A stretch of 64,000 bases of DNA. Origin: an uncultured Muribaculaceae bacterium. Lineage in GTDB: Bacteria > Bacteroidota > Bacteroidia > Bacteroidales > Muribaculaceae. The notes below the pieces were generated by a model. That model did not search any database, was not told where the DNA came from, and saw nothing but the letters and a program-made list of their open reading frames with translations. Location of the stretch: the NCBI GenBank assembly GCA_910584125.1, contig CAJTXU010000017.1, positions 3,271 through 67,270 of the forward strand. The letters run 5' to 3'. The position numbers and the translations under genes are program-made. Below, piece after piece: positions 32,260 through 40,607 of the stretch. How positions within the stretch are numbered: the first letter of the stretch is position 1; the number at the start of each line of letters is the position of its first letter.

Positions 32260-35200
32260 ATGAAATTACGCAAGCTGCTATATCTCTTCCTCTCGATCGT
32301 GATAACGTTCGCGGCGTTCGACGCCGCCGATTCCTACGCCGCCTCCCGGACGAAGTCCAAGGCGCGGACGTCGCAGTCGTCCAAGGGCAAGTCGTCCAAG
32401 AAGCGCTCGTCCAAGGGCAAGTCGTCCAAGAGCCGGAGCGGCAAGAAGAAGTCGTCACGCTACAAGAAGTCGGGCTCGCGCAAGTCGTCGGGTACACGCA
32501 AGAAGCGCCGCAATGTGGCCCGCACCACCTATAAGGAGACGCCCCGCGAGACTCCGCAGAACGACTCGCTGACTCTCGCCGTCAACGCCGGTCTGCTCCG
32601 TCAGATCCCGGCGCACCTCAACCCCGGCGGTCTGCGCGTCAACAGCGTCAAGACCGTCCGCTCAAGCCGCACGGCCAACGTGAGCCTCAACGAGAACTTC
32701 ACCTACATGCCGATCTCGCGCCCGCTGATCGACTCGCTCGCCACGATGGTGCGCAAGTCGATGCCCGACTCCATCAGCGACTACCGCGTCAACCTCAACG
32801 TCGGCAACAAGTCGCTGGCATATTACATCCATAAGGTCGACAAGCTCCCAGAGCAGTATCGCCACAACCCCGATTTCGTCACCGAGGTCCACCCGACTGT
32901 CAAGGCCACGCAGGGCATGGACAACGACATCATAGCCCTCTGGCATTCGCATGGCCGCTATTACAACAACGGCTCGTGGCAATGGCAGCGCCCCGTGCTG
33001 TTCGAGACCATCGAGGATGTCTTCCCGATGTCGTACGTGCTCCCCTATGTCGTGCCGATGCTCGAGAACGCCGGCGCATACGTGATGCTGCCACGCGAAC
33101 GCGACACCAACCGCCACGAGGTGATCGTCGACAACGACACCAACGACGAGGGCCAGATCTTCTCGCAGCCTTTCTATAAGGAGCTCAACGGCGTCAACAA
33201 ATGGGCCACAGGCGAACTCGAGGGATTCATCTACGACCTCCCCGACTTCCGCGACACGGAGAATCCGTTCGAGAACGGCACCTACCGCCAGACGGCGACC
33301 CAGAAGGGAGGCACTCCGTCGGTGGCCGCATGGTATGCCGACATACCCGAGGACGGCGAATATGCCGTCTACGTCAGCTACAAGACACTGCCCAACTCCA
33401 CGACCGACGCCCGCTATACGGTAAACTATTCGGGCGGCTCCAAGGAGTTCAAGGTCAACCAGAAGATGGGCGGAGGCACATGGATCTACCTGGGCACGTT
33501 CCCGCTCGAGAGCGGATACAGCGACGAGGAGCCGGTGGTGACGCTCACCAACCTCACCGACGGCGCCGCAGGCACCATCGTGACGGCCGACGCCGTGAAG
33601 ATCGGCGGCGGAATGGGCAACATCGCCCGCAGCCCGCGACGCGCCGACATATGGTATGACCCCTCCACTCCCGAGAAGGACCTCACCGCGCAGAGCCCCG
33701 CGGGCGACGACGAGGCCGACGAGGAGTCTGACGAGGAGACCGACGAAACCGACGAGGAGACCATCGACGAGAGCGGCGACGACATAGCCGACCACGCCGA
33801 GCAGGGTGGCGAGGCCCCGGCCAAGCAGCAGGAGCCCGCCAAGAAGGGCCCCGCGCCGACGTTCCGCACGTCGGGTATGCCGCGATTCCTCGAAGGGGCA
33901 CGCTACTGGCTCCACTGGGCCGGCTTCCCCGAATATGTCTATTCTCCCTATCACGGCTCGAACGACTATAAGGACGACTACACCAGCCGTGGCCACTGGG
34001 TCAACTATCTCGCCGGCGGATCCAGGGTGCTCCCCGACGCCGAGGGCCTCAACATCCCCGTCGACGCCGCCTTCGCGCTCCACACCGACGCCGGCAAGAA
34101 GGCCGACGACTCGTTCATCGGCACGCTCGGCATATACTTCACCCAGAACGGCGCATCATACCGCGACGGCACGCCCCGCATCAACTCGCGAATGCTCACC
34201 GACATGGTGATGCAGCAGATCACCAAGGACATCCGCCGCGAGCACGAGCCCCAATGGACGCGCCGCTCGATGTGGGACAAGTCTTATGTCGAGGCACGCG
34301 TACCCGAGGTGCCCACCACGCTCATCGAGCTGATGAGCCACCAGAACTTCGCCGACATGATGTATGGCCTCGACCCCAATTTCCGCTTCACCGTGGGCCG
34401 CGCCATCTACAAGGGCATAGCCCGCTTCATGGCCGAGCGCAAGGGGCGACAGCTCGTCATCCAGCCCCTCCCCGTCAAGGATTTCCGAATCCGCCGCACC
34501 AAGACCGACCATTATCGCCTCAGCTGGAAGCCCACGGAAGACAAGCTCGAGCCGACGGCCGTTCCCGACCGCTACGTCATCATGGAGCGCTCGGGCGACG
34601 ACCTCGGATTCCACAAGATCGGCGAGACGAAGTCGACACATTTCGACATCCGCGTCACCGACCATGACATCCATTCGTTCTATATCGTGGCCGCCAACGC
34701 GGGCGGCGCGTCGTTCCCCTCGGAGACCCTCGCCCTGCGCGAGGCCACAGCGGGCAACGCCAAACCCGTGCTTGTGGTCAACGGCTTCACGCGCGTCAGC
34801 GCGCCCGGCCACTACTCGAGCGACGGCACCGCCGGTTTCGACTCACGCGCCGATTTCGGCGTGCCCTACATCAAGGACATATCGTTCGTCGGCCACCAGA
34901 CCGAATTCCGCCGCTCGGCCGGCAACGGCTTCGGCGCGTCGGCCTCGAACGCCGTGACGCAGGTCATAGCCGGCAACACGTTCGACTACCCCGCCGTCCA
35001 CGGCCGCGCCCTGACCGACGCCGGACGCGGATTCGTGTCATGCTCGGCCGCGGCCGTAGAGAACGGCGACGTCAAGCTCGACGACTATGACGTCGTCGAC
35101 CTCATCCTCGGCAAGCAGAAGCGCACGCTCGTGGGCCGTGGCAACAGCGGCATCCATTACGCCGCGTTCCCCGAACGCCTGCAGAAGGAGCTCCGCCAGT

Positions 35201-35625
35201 ATGTGGAGCATGGCGGCGACCTGATCGTCAGCGGCGAGTATGCAGTCTCCGACCTCACCGACATGCGCTCGTCGACGGCCGACCGCAAGTTCGCCGCCGA
35301 GATCCTCGGAGCCGACGGAGCCGAGAGCGACTCCTCGCTGTCGGGCCGTCTGCGCGACGCCGCCACCGGCAAGGTCGTGAACTATTCGGCCACACTCAAC
35401 GACCGCAACTACATCGTCGAGCGCCCCGACATCCTGGTTCCGGCCGAGTCGGCGCGTACCTCCGAACTCTTCACATTCTCCGACAGCGGCCGCCGCGCCG
35501 GCCAGCTCGTGCGCCGCGGCAAGGGCCGCGTGGCAGTGGTCACTGTGCCCTTCGAGGCCGTCACATCCGCCACCGACCGCGCCGCCATGATGAAGAAAAT
35601 ACTCAACGCCCTGGCCAATGATTAA
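32260..35625 (+). CDS. Large secreted protein: golvesin-type domain inserted in an amidase_3-like fold
   Basis: A 1121-residue protein with a signal peptide (cleavage near SYA, residue 27) and then about 60 residues of Lys/Ser/Arg-rich, extremely basic sequence. Bacteroidales homologues are usually called xanthan lyase or golvesin-C-terminal-like proteins. I read the core as an N-acetylmuramoyl-L-alanine amidase-like enzyme: WHSHGRYYN (H229-H231), RERDTNRHE, then after a long interruption HTDAGKK (H608) and LIELMSHQNFADM (E690) correspond to zinc-ligand and catalytic-Glu motifs. The interruption (about 345-460) is a golvesin-type beta-sandwich (YADIPEDGEYAVYVSYKT), followed by an acidic Asp/Glu linker (about 480-525). 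A fibronectin-III-like domain (about 735-830) and a C-terminal glutamine-amidotransferase-like region follow. The basic tail could bind the wall or anionic glycans. It is periplasmic or surface-exposed; a role in peptidoglycan hydrolysis is inferred. Confidence 0.75.
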   Translation: MKLRKLLYLFLSIVITFAAFDAADSYAASRTKSKARTSQSSKGKSSKKRSSKGKSSKSRSGKKKSSRYKKSGSRKSSGTRKKRRNVARTTYKETPRETPQNDSLTLAVNAGLLRQIPAHLNPGGLRVNSVKTVRSSRTANVSLNENFTYMPISRPLIDSLATMVRKSMPDSISDYRVNLNVGNKSLAYYIHKVDKLPEQYRHNPDFVTEVHPTVKATQGMDNDIIALWHSHGRYYNNGSWQWQRPVLFETIEDVFPMSYVLPYVVPMLENAGAYVMLPRERDTNRHEVIVDNDTNDEGQIFSQPFYKELNGVNKWATGELEGFIYDLPDFRDTENPFENGTYRQTATQKGGTPSVAAWYADIPEDGEYAVYVSYKTLPNSTTDARYTVNYSGGSKEFKVNQKMGGGTWIYLGTFPLESGYSDEEPVVTLTNLTDGAAGTIVTADAVKIGGGMGNIARSPRRADIWYDPSTPEKDLTAQSPAGDDEADEESDEETDETDEETIDESGDDIADHAEQGGEAPAKQQEPAKKGPAPTFRTSGMPRFLEGARYWLHWAGFPEYVYSPYHGSNDYKDDYTSRGHWVNYLAGGSRVLPDAEGLNIPVDAAFALHTDAGKKADDSFIGTLGIYFTQNGASYRDGTPRINSRMLTDMVMQQITKDIRREHEPQWTRRSMWDKSYVEARVPEVPTTLIELMSHQNFADMMYGLDPNFRFTVGRAIYKGIARFMAERKGRQLVIQPLPVKDFRIRRTKTDHYRLSWKPTEDKLEPTAVPDRYVIMERSGDDLGFHKIGETKSTHFDIRVTDHDIHSFYIVAANAGGASFPSETLALREATAGNAKPVLVVNGFTRVSAPGHYSSDGTAGFDSRADFGVPYIKDISFVGHQTEFRRSAGNGFGASASNAVTQVIAGNTFDYPAVHGRALTDAGRGFVSCSAAAVENGDVKLDDYDVVDLILGKQKRTLVGRGNSGIHYAAFPERLQKELRQYVEHGGDLIVSGEYAVSDLTDMRSSTADRKFAAEILGADGAESDSSLSGRLRDAATGKVVNYSATLNDRNYIVERPDILVPAESARTSELFTFSDSGRRAGQLVRRGKGRVAVVTVPFEAVTSATDRAAMMKKILNALAND

Positions 35626-35630
35626 TGATT

Positions 35631-35691
35631 GGAGGCTCCGCAGAGCGATGATCATAGACTTAGGTAGCGTGGTGAAGGCCTGCGGCCTTCA
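35631..35691. promoter_or_regulatory. Intergenic hairpin before the glycosyltransferase
   Basis: TGAAGGCC (35673-35680) and GGCCTTCA (35684-35691) form a tight stem around TGC. At 35631-35641 GGAGGCTCCGC is the reverse complement of GCGGAGCCTCC at 44766-44776, next to the second dispersed repeat, hinting at a shared repeat family. Confidence 0.4.
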
Positions 35692-35715
35692 TCCGAAAGA
35701 ACACTCCCCAATGAC

Positions 35716-37176
35716 ATGGACATAATACGATTCAAGAACATCAACCAGCTGCGCGAGGACATCCTGCGCTCCCCGCTCGAGCAGTTCGCACTCGTACAGC
35801 TCGACGGCCGACGCATCACTCTCGACCCCAACTGCGTGCACCGGCTCAGCGAAATTGCCGCCGACGTCGACGCGACGCTCACGTTCTGCTGGTTCCGCGA
35901 CAGGATGCCCGACGGCTCGCTGTCGCCACACCCCGTCAACGACTATCAGTCTGGCTCCGTCCGCGACGATTTCGACTTCGGCCCGCTCGTGCTGCTCAAC
36001 GTAGCCGACGTGCTGGCAGCGTCCGAGACCCTTACCGACGAGTCCGCGCTGCTCGACGGCGGCTGGTACGCCCTGCGCCTGCGCATGACGATAGGACGCG
36101 CCATCGCGATGGTGCCCGAGTATCTGTATACCGCCGAGCGCGTCGACCTGCGCGCCAGCGGCGAGACTCAGCACGACTACGTCGACCCGCGAAACGAAAC
36201 CTACCAGAGACAGATGGAACAAGTCCTCACAGAGCACCTGCGCATCACGGGCGGCCTCGTCGACACCTCCGTCCGCGAGAAGGTGAACTACGACGAAGAG
36301 GAATTCCCCGTGGAGGCGTCGGTGATAATCCCCGTGCGCAACCGCAAGCGCACCATCCGCGACGCAATCTATTCGGCGCTCAAACAGCAGACCGATTTCA
36401 AGATGAACGTCATCGTGGTCGACAACGACTCCACCGACGGCACCCGCGAGTTCCTGGAGGAAATCGACAATTCCCGTTTCGTCCTCATCAAGGCATCGGC
36501 CGACGAGAACCTCGGCATAGGTGGCTGCTGGAACAAGGCGCTGCTCGACCCGCGCTGCGGCCGATTCGCCATACAGCTCGATTCCGACGACCTGTACAAA
36601 TCGGAATATGTCGTGCAGTGTATCGTCGACAAATTCCGCAAGGGCAACTACGCGTTGGTGGTGGGCAGCTACACGCTCGTCAATTTCGAGGGCGAGACCA
36701 TTCCTCCAGGCGAGATAAGACACGACGAGTGGACCGACGAGAACGGTCCCAACAACGCTCTTCGCGTCAACGGATTCGGTGCCCCGCGCGCGTTCTTCAC
36801 CCCGGTGGCCCGCCGCATCCTCTTCCCCAACGTCAGCTACGGCGAGGACTACGCCATGGCCCTGCGCATCAGCCGCGAATACGCCATAGGCCGAATATTC
36901 GATTCACTGTATCTCTGCCGCCGCTGGGAGGGAAACTCCGACGCCGCCCTCTCGATATTCAAGATCAACGAGAACAACGCCTACAAGGACAACATCCGTA
37001 CGTTCGAGCTCGCAGCCCGGATGCGCCACGATATGGCGGAACCCGGAATAGGTTTCACGTCGGTCAACGGGCTTCTCGACCGCGTTTTCAATTCGATAGT
37101 CGAAGAACTCGAGGAACCTGACGACGATGACGATGACGACGACGACTTCGACGACGACTACGAAGACGATTTCTAA
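35716..37176 (+). CDS. Family 2 glycosyltransferase with 200-residue N-terminal domain and poly-Asp tail
   Basis: A 486-residue soluble protein. The GT-A domain starts near residue 200 with EASVIIPVRNRKRTIRDAIYSALKQ, followed by VVDNDSTDGT, ENLGIGGCWNKAL and IQLDSDDLY (the metal-binding DxD near residue 287), then GEDYAMALR as the likely catalytic acidic motif. Residues 1-200 are an alpha/beta domain I do not recognise. The C-terminus is a striking run of Asp (about 470-486). In Bacteroidales this gene type often precedes DUF4922 and SpoIID/LytB genes, as here (20 bases to the next gene), so it probably adds a sugar in an envelope or peptidoglycan-linked pathway. The sugar donor is unknown. 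Confidence 0.85.
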   Translation: MDIIRFKNINQLREDILRSPLEQFALVQLDGRRITLDPNCVHRLSEIAADVDATLTFCWFRDRMPDGSLSPHPVNDYQSGSVRDDFDFGPLVLLNVADVLAASETLTDESALLDGGWYALRLRMTIGRAIAMVPEYLYTAERVDLRASGETQHDYVDPRNETYQRQMEQVLTEHLRITGGLVDTSVREKVNYDEEEFPVEASVIIPVRNRKRTIRDAIYSALKQQTDFKMNVIVVDNDSTDGTREFLEEIDNSRFVLIKASADENLGIGGCWNKALLDPRCGRFAIQLDSDDLYKSEYVVQCIVDKFRKGNYALVVGSYTLVNFEGETIPPGEIRHDEWTDENGPNNALRVNGFGAPRAFFTPVARRILFPNVSYGEDYAMALRISREYAIGRIFDSLYLCRRWEGNSDAALSIFKINENNAYKDNIRTFELAARMRHDMAEPGIGFTSVNGLLDRVFNSIVEELEEPDDDDDDDDDFDDDYEDDF

Positions 37177-37196
37177 TCAAAACCCCCGACGACATC

Positions 37197-38147
37197 ATGA
37201 CCCCACCGCGACGGCTATCGACCGAAGACATCAACAACATCATAGAGGCCCAGCTCGACACCTGGGAGACCGCGAAGCGAAACTTCTTCGCCCTGGGCGA
37301 CGCCCGGCGGCGTCCGCTCTCTCTCGGGGCGCTTGACGCGGCCGTGCAGAATAACCCGGCGCGCATCCGCAGCACGGGCGCCGCTGTCGACGCCGCGTCG
37401 ATAGCCGCCCGCCCCTGCTTCCTATGCCGCGGCAACCGGCCGCCCGAGCAGTTCACGATCGAGTGGATGCCCGGCTGGGAACTGCTGGTGAACCCCTATC
37501 CCATCCTGCCGGTGCATTTCACGGTGGCCTCCGCGTCGCATACGCCGCAGTCAGCGACGCCGCTCGACATGGCCGTCATGGCCGAGGCCGCCCCCGACCT
37601 CGTGTTCTTCTTCAACGGAGCGAGGGCCGGCGCCTCCGCCCCCGACCATCTGCACGTCCAGGCTGTGCTCGCCTCCGAGCTCCCGCTGATGAGGCTGGCC
37701 GAGAAGACGCACCCGTCGTCGCGGCCCGGCATTCTTCTTTCAGACAAGTTGGGTCTCGACCTGCCGTTCCACTTCGTCAGCGCGGTCATCACTCCCGATG
37801 CCACGGGCATGAGGGCGCTGACCCGCATGGCGGGGGCGTTCGGCGTCGACGCCGACACAGGCGGGGCCGACCGCGGTCTGGTCAACACATACTTCTGGAT
37901 CGGCCCGGACTCGTTGCTGCGAGCCGTGGCCGTGCCGCGCCGCCGTCACCGCCCGGCCTGCTATGACGCCGCCCCCGACAAGCGTCTTATCATAAGCCCG
38001 GGGGCAATAGACATGGCCGGTCTGCTCGTCGCCCCTCGGGCCGAGGACTTCGGACGCGTCGACGCCGCGTCGGCCCGCGCGATTTATTCGGATGTGGCTT
38101 TCGCCGACAGACTGCCCGATCCGGTAACCCAATGGTTTGAATCATGA
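37197..38147 (+). CDS. DUF4922 protein, GalT/HIT-like nucleotidyltransferase fold
   Basis: A 316-residue cytoplasmic protein. The motif PCFLCRGNRPPEQF, then LLVNPYPILPVHFTV and PDHLHVQA (HxHxQ-type), is what galactose-1-phosphate uridylyltransferase and GDP-hexose phosphorylases show: a cysteine pair and the active-site histidines that carry the nucleotide intermediate. It is therefore likely a sugar-phosphate nucleotidyltransferase or phosphorylase, but the substrate is unknown. It lies between a glycosyltransferase gene and a SpoIID gene; its stop overlaps the latter by four bases. I infer that it supplies or salvages an activated sugar for that glycosyltransferase. Confidence 0.82.
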   Translation: MTPPRRLSTEDINNIIEAQLDTWETAKRNFFALGDARRRPLSLGALDAAVQNNPARIRSTGAAVDAASIAARPCFLCRGNRPPEQFTIEWMPGWELLVNPYPILPVHFTVASASHTPQSATPLDMAVMAEAAPDLVFFFNGARAGASAPDHLHVQAVLASELPLMRLAEKTHPSSRPGILLSDKLGLDLPFHFVSAVITPDATGMRALTRMAGAFGVDADTGGADRGLVNTYFWIGPDSLLRAVAVPRRRHRPACYDAAPDKRLIISPGAIDMAGLLVAPRAEDFGRVDAASARAIYSDVAFADRLPDPVTQWFES

Positions 38148-39265
38148 CAGAGTCCTACATCAGAGTCGGACTGATCACCGACGGCAAGCCCGACATGGAG
38201 CGCGAGGAAGGCTGCACGCTGGTGCGCAACCTGCGCATCGGCGACGGATTCCACTGGAGCCGCACCATCAGCGCGCGCTTCGCCGGAGAGATCATCCCTC
38301 TCCCCGAGACTCAGGGCAACATACACGTCGTCAACCGGCTCCCGCTCGAGGAGTACGTCAAGTCGGTCACGGCAAGCGAGATGAATCCCCGCGCCAGCTC
38401 GAATTTCCTCATGGCCCACGCCATCATATCGCGCACATGGGCGCTGCGCAAGATTCAGAACTGCCGCTGCCCCTTCCCTGAACAGAAGACCCGCCTGCGC
38501 GACCGCATCGTGACCTGGGAGGAGTCTGACTCCCATCGGGGCTTCGATGTCTGCAGCGACGACCACTGCCAGCGTTACCAGGGTCTGCCGACGCATCACA
38601 TCCGCGAGGTCGAGGACGCCGTGACCGCATGCCGCGGCGAGGTGCTCGTATACCCCGACGGCGACGGAGGCTCCGAACTCGCGGACGCCCGCTTCTCGAA
38701 ATGCTGCGGAGGCGTCACCGAACGCTTCTCCTCCTGCTGGGCCGAACATGACCCGGCATATCTCGTCTCGCAAAAGGACCCATGGTGCTTGAAGCTGGGG
38801 CAGATGCCGCCCGAAGACGCCAATCTGCTGCTCGACCGTGCGCTCAAGGCATACGACCGCCACACCCCGGCGCTCAAATGGACCGAAAACATCTCTAAAG
38901 CCGACATCGCCGACAACGTCAGGAAGCGTTACGGCATCGATTTAGGCAATATCCTGCACATCGAGCCGATTAAACGCGGTCCGTCGGGCCGCATCGTCGA
39001 ACTTAAGCTGACCGGCTCGCGCTCGGAGCTGACGGTGGGCAAGGAGCTCGAGATCCGTCGGCTGCTGAAGAGCGACTGCCTGCGCAGCTCATGGTTCGAC
39101 ATATCCGACGAGACTCCCGAGACCCTCACCCTGAGCGGCCGCGGATGGGGACACGGCGTCGGGCTCTGCCAGATCGGCGCCGCCGTCATGGCCGAAGAGG
39201 GGAAGGATTACGGGGAAATACTCCGGTTCTATTATCCCGGAACGAAAATCCACAAACTCTACTGA
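38144..39265 (+). CDS. SpoIID/LytB-domain protein (amidase-enhancer-like)
   Basis: A 373-residue protein. The SpoIID domain runs from about residue 60 to the end: RLPLEEYVKSVTASEMNPRASSNFLMAHAIISRTWAL contains the catalytic Glu of the family (SEM) and the RTWAL helix, and LSGRGWGHGVGLCQIGAAVMAEEGKDYGEILRFYYPGT is the conserved C-terminal block. SpoIID is a lytic transglycosylase acting on denuded glycan strands. No signal peptide is evident at this start, which is odd for a wall enzyme; the middle has many Cys and His residues (CSDDHCQRYQG, CCGG). Next to AmpG, it fits peptidoglycan turnover. It overlaps the DUF4922 gene by four bases. Confidence 0.88.
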   Translation: MTESYIRVGLITDGKPDMEREEGCTLVRNLRIGDGFHWSRTISARFAGEIIPLPETQGNIHVVNRLPLEEYVKSVTASEMNPRASSNFLMAHAIISRTWALRKIQNCRCPFPEQKTRLRDRIVTWEESDSHRGFDVCSDDHCQRYQGLPTHHIREVEDAVTACRGEVLVYPDGDGGSELADARFSKCCGGVTERFSSCWAEHDPAYLVSQKDPWCLKLGQMPPEDANLLLDRALKAYDRHTPALKWTENISKADIADNVRKRYGIDLGNILHIEPIKRGPSGRIVELKLTGSRSELTVGKELEIRRLLKSDCLRSSWFDISDETPETLTLSGRGWGHGVGLCQIGAAVMAEEGKDYGEILRFYYPGTKIHKLY

Positions 39266-39266
39266 C

Positions 39267-40607
39267 ATGGAAATCAATAAGAGACTCACGCCACCCGCCG
39301 CGCTCCGCTCGCCCTGGGCATGGATACCGACGCTCTACGTGGCCGAAGGACTCCCCTATTTCGCCGTCAACGTCCTGACGGTGATGATGTATACAAACCT
39401 CGGCGTCGGACTCGCCGAGATGGCTTTCTACACGGGCTGGCTCTACCTGCCCTGGGTCATCAAGCCGTTCTGGAGCCCGTTTGTCGACCTGTTCAAGACC
39501 AAACGCCTCTGGACAATCGCTATGCAGCTGCTCATGGCCCTCACCATGGCCGGCGTCGCGTTCCTGCTGCCCGTGTCATGGTATTTCTCGGCCACGCTGG
39601 TCTGCTTCTGGCTGATGGCCTTCTGCTCGGCGACCCACGACATAGCGGCCGACGGATATTACATGCTCGAGCTGACGCCACACGAGCAGGCGGCCTACGT
39701 CGGCGTGCGCTCCACCTTCTACCGCATTGCGAGCGTCATAGGCCAGGGAGGCCTCGTGATGCTGGCCGGTCACCTTGAGAAGACGGGCCCGTCGATAGCG
39801 GCCGCGTGGCAGACCGTCTTCGCCATTCTCTCCGTGTTCTTCCTGCTGGTCACCGTATGGCACACCTACGCCATGCCGCGCCCGGCGTCCGACCGCCCCG
39901 TGGCCGGGGTGACGGCGCGCACCATTGTCCGCGACTTCGGCATGACGTTCGTCACTTTCTTCCGCAAGCCGCACATCCTGACGGCCCTGGCCTTCATGCT
40001 GCTATACCGCCTGCCCGAGGCACTCTGCATCAAGATCGTCCAGCCATTCCTCAAGGCCCCGCTCTCCGAGGGGGGACTCGCCCTGTCGACCACCGAGATC
40101 GGCTTCGTCAACGGCACGGTCGGCGTCGTGGCCCTGCTCGCCGGAGGCATCATCGGCGGTCTCGTCATCGCGCGCGACGGCCTGAAACGCTGGCTGTGGC
40201 CCATGGCGCTGAGCCTGACGCTCCCCTGCTTCGTCTACTGCTGGCTGGCCATGGCGCAGCCCGACAACTTCGCGCTCGTCTGCACGGCCGTTGGCATCGA
40301 GCAGTTCGGCTACGGCTTCGGGTTCACTGCCTTCATGCTCTATCTGATATATTTCAGCCGCGGCGAGAGCCAGACCTCACACTACGCCTTCTGCACCGCC
40401 TTCATGGCCCTGGGCATGATGCTGCCCGGCATGGCGGCCGGGTGGCTGCACGACGCGTTCGCGCGCTTCGACCTCTTCGGCGCCGGTGGCCCGCAGGGCT
40501 ACGTCAACTTCTTCTGGCTCGTGATGCTGAGCTGCGCGGCGACGTTCGCCGTCTGCATGGCCGTGCGCATCGACCCCGGTTTCGGACGCAAAAAGCCCCG
40601 CCGATGA
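39267..40607 (+). CDS. AmpG-like muropeptide permease (MFS)
   Basis: A 446-residue inner-membrane transporter with about 12 hydrophobic segments. PTLYVAEGLPYFAVNVLTVMMYTNLG in helix 1, WLYLPWVIKPFWSPFVDLF in the first cytoplasmic loop and CSATHDIAADGYYMLEL are the AmpG signature regions. AmpG imports GlcNAc-anhydroMurNAc peptides released by lytic transglycosylases for recycling. The neighbouring SpoIID-type gene (one base away) could generate such products. Its stop overlaps the following outer-membrane gene by four bases. I leave the symbol blank because Bacteroidales have several AmpG paralogues. Confidence 0.9.
   Translation: MEINKRLTPPAALRSPWAWIPTLYVAEGLPYFAVNVLTVMMYTNLGVGLAEMAFYTGWLYLPWVIKPFWSPFVDLFKTKRLWTIAMQLLMALTMAGVAFLLPVSWYFSATLVCFWLMAFCSATHDIAADGYYMLELTPHEQAAYVGVRSTFYRIASVIGQGGLVMLAGHLEKTGPSIAAAWQTVFAILSVFFLLVTVWHTYAMPRPASDRPVAGVTARTIVRDFGMTFVTFFRKPHILTALAFMLLYRLPEALCIKIVQPFLKAPLSEGGLALSTTEIGFVNGTVGVVALLAGGIIGGLVIARDGLKRWLWPMALSLTLPCFVYCWLAMAQPDNFALVCTAVGIEQFGYGFGFTAFMLYLIYFSRGESQTSHYAFCTAFMALGMMLPGMAAGWLHDAFARFDLFGAGGPQGYVNFFWLVMLSCAATFAVCMAVRIDPGFGRKKPRR

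Noticed and set aside
39806..40603. In-frame N-terminal extension of the BamA/TamA-like protein through ampG
   Set aside because: It is low-complexity Arg/His/Pro sequence overlapping the certain ampG frame; the real start with a lipobox is at 40604.
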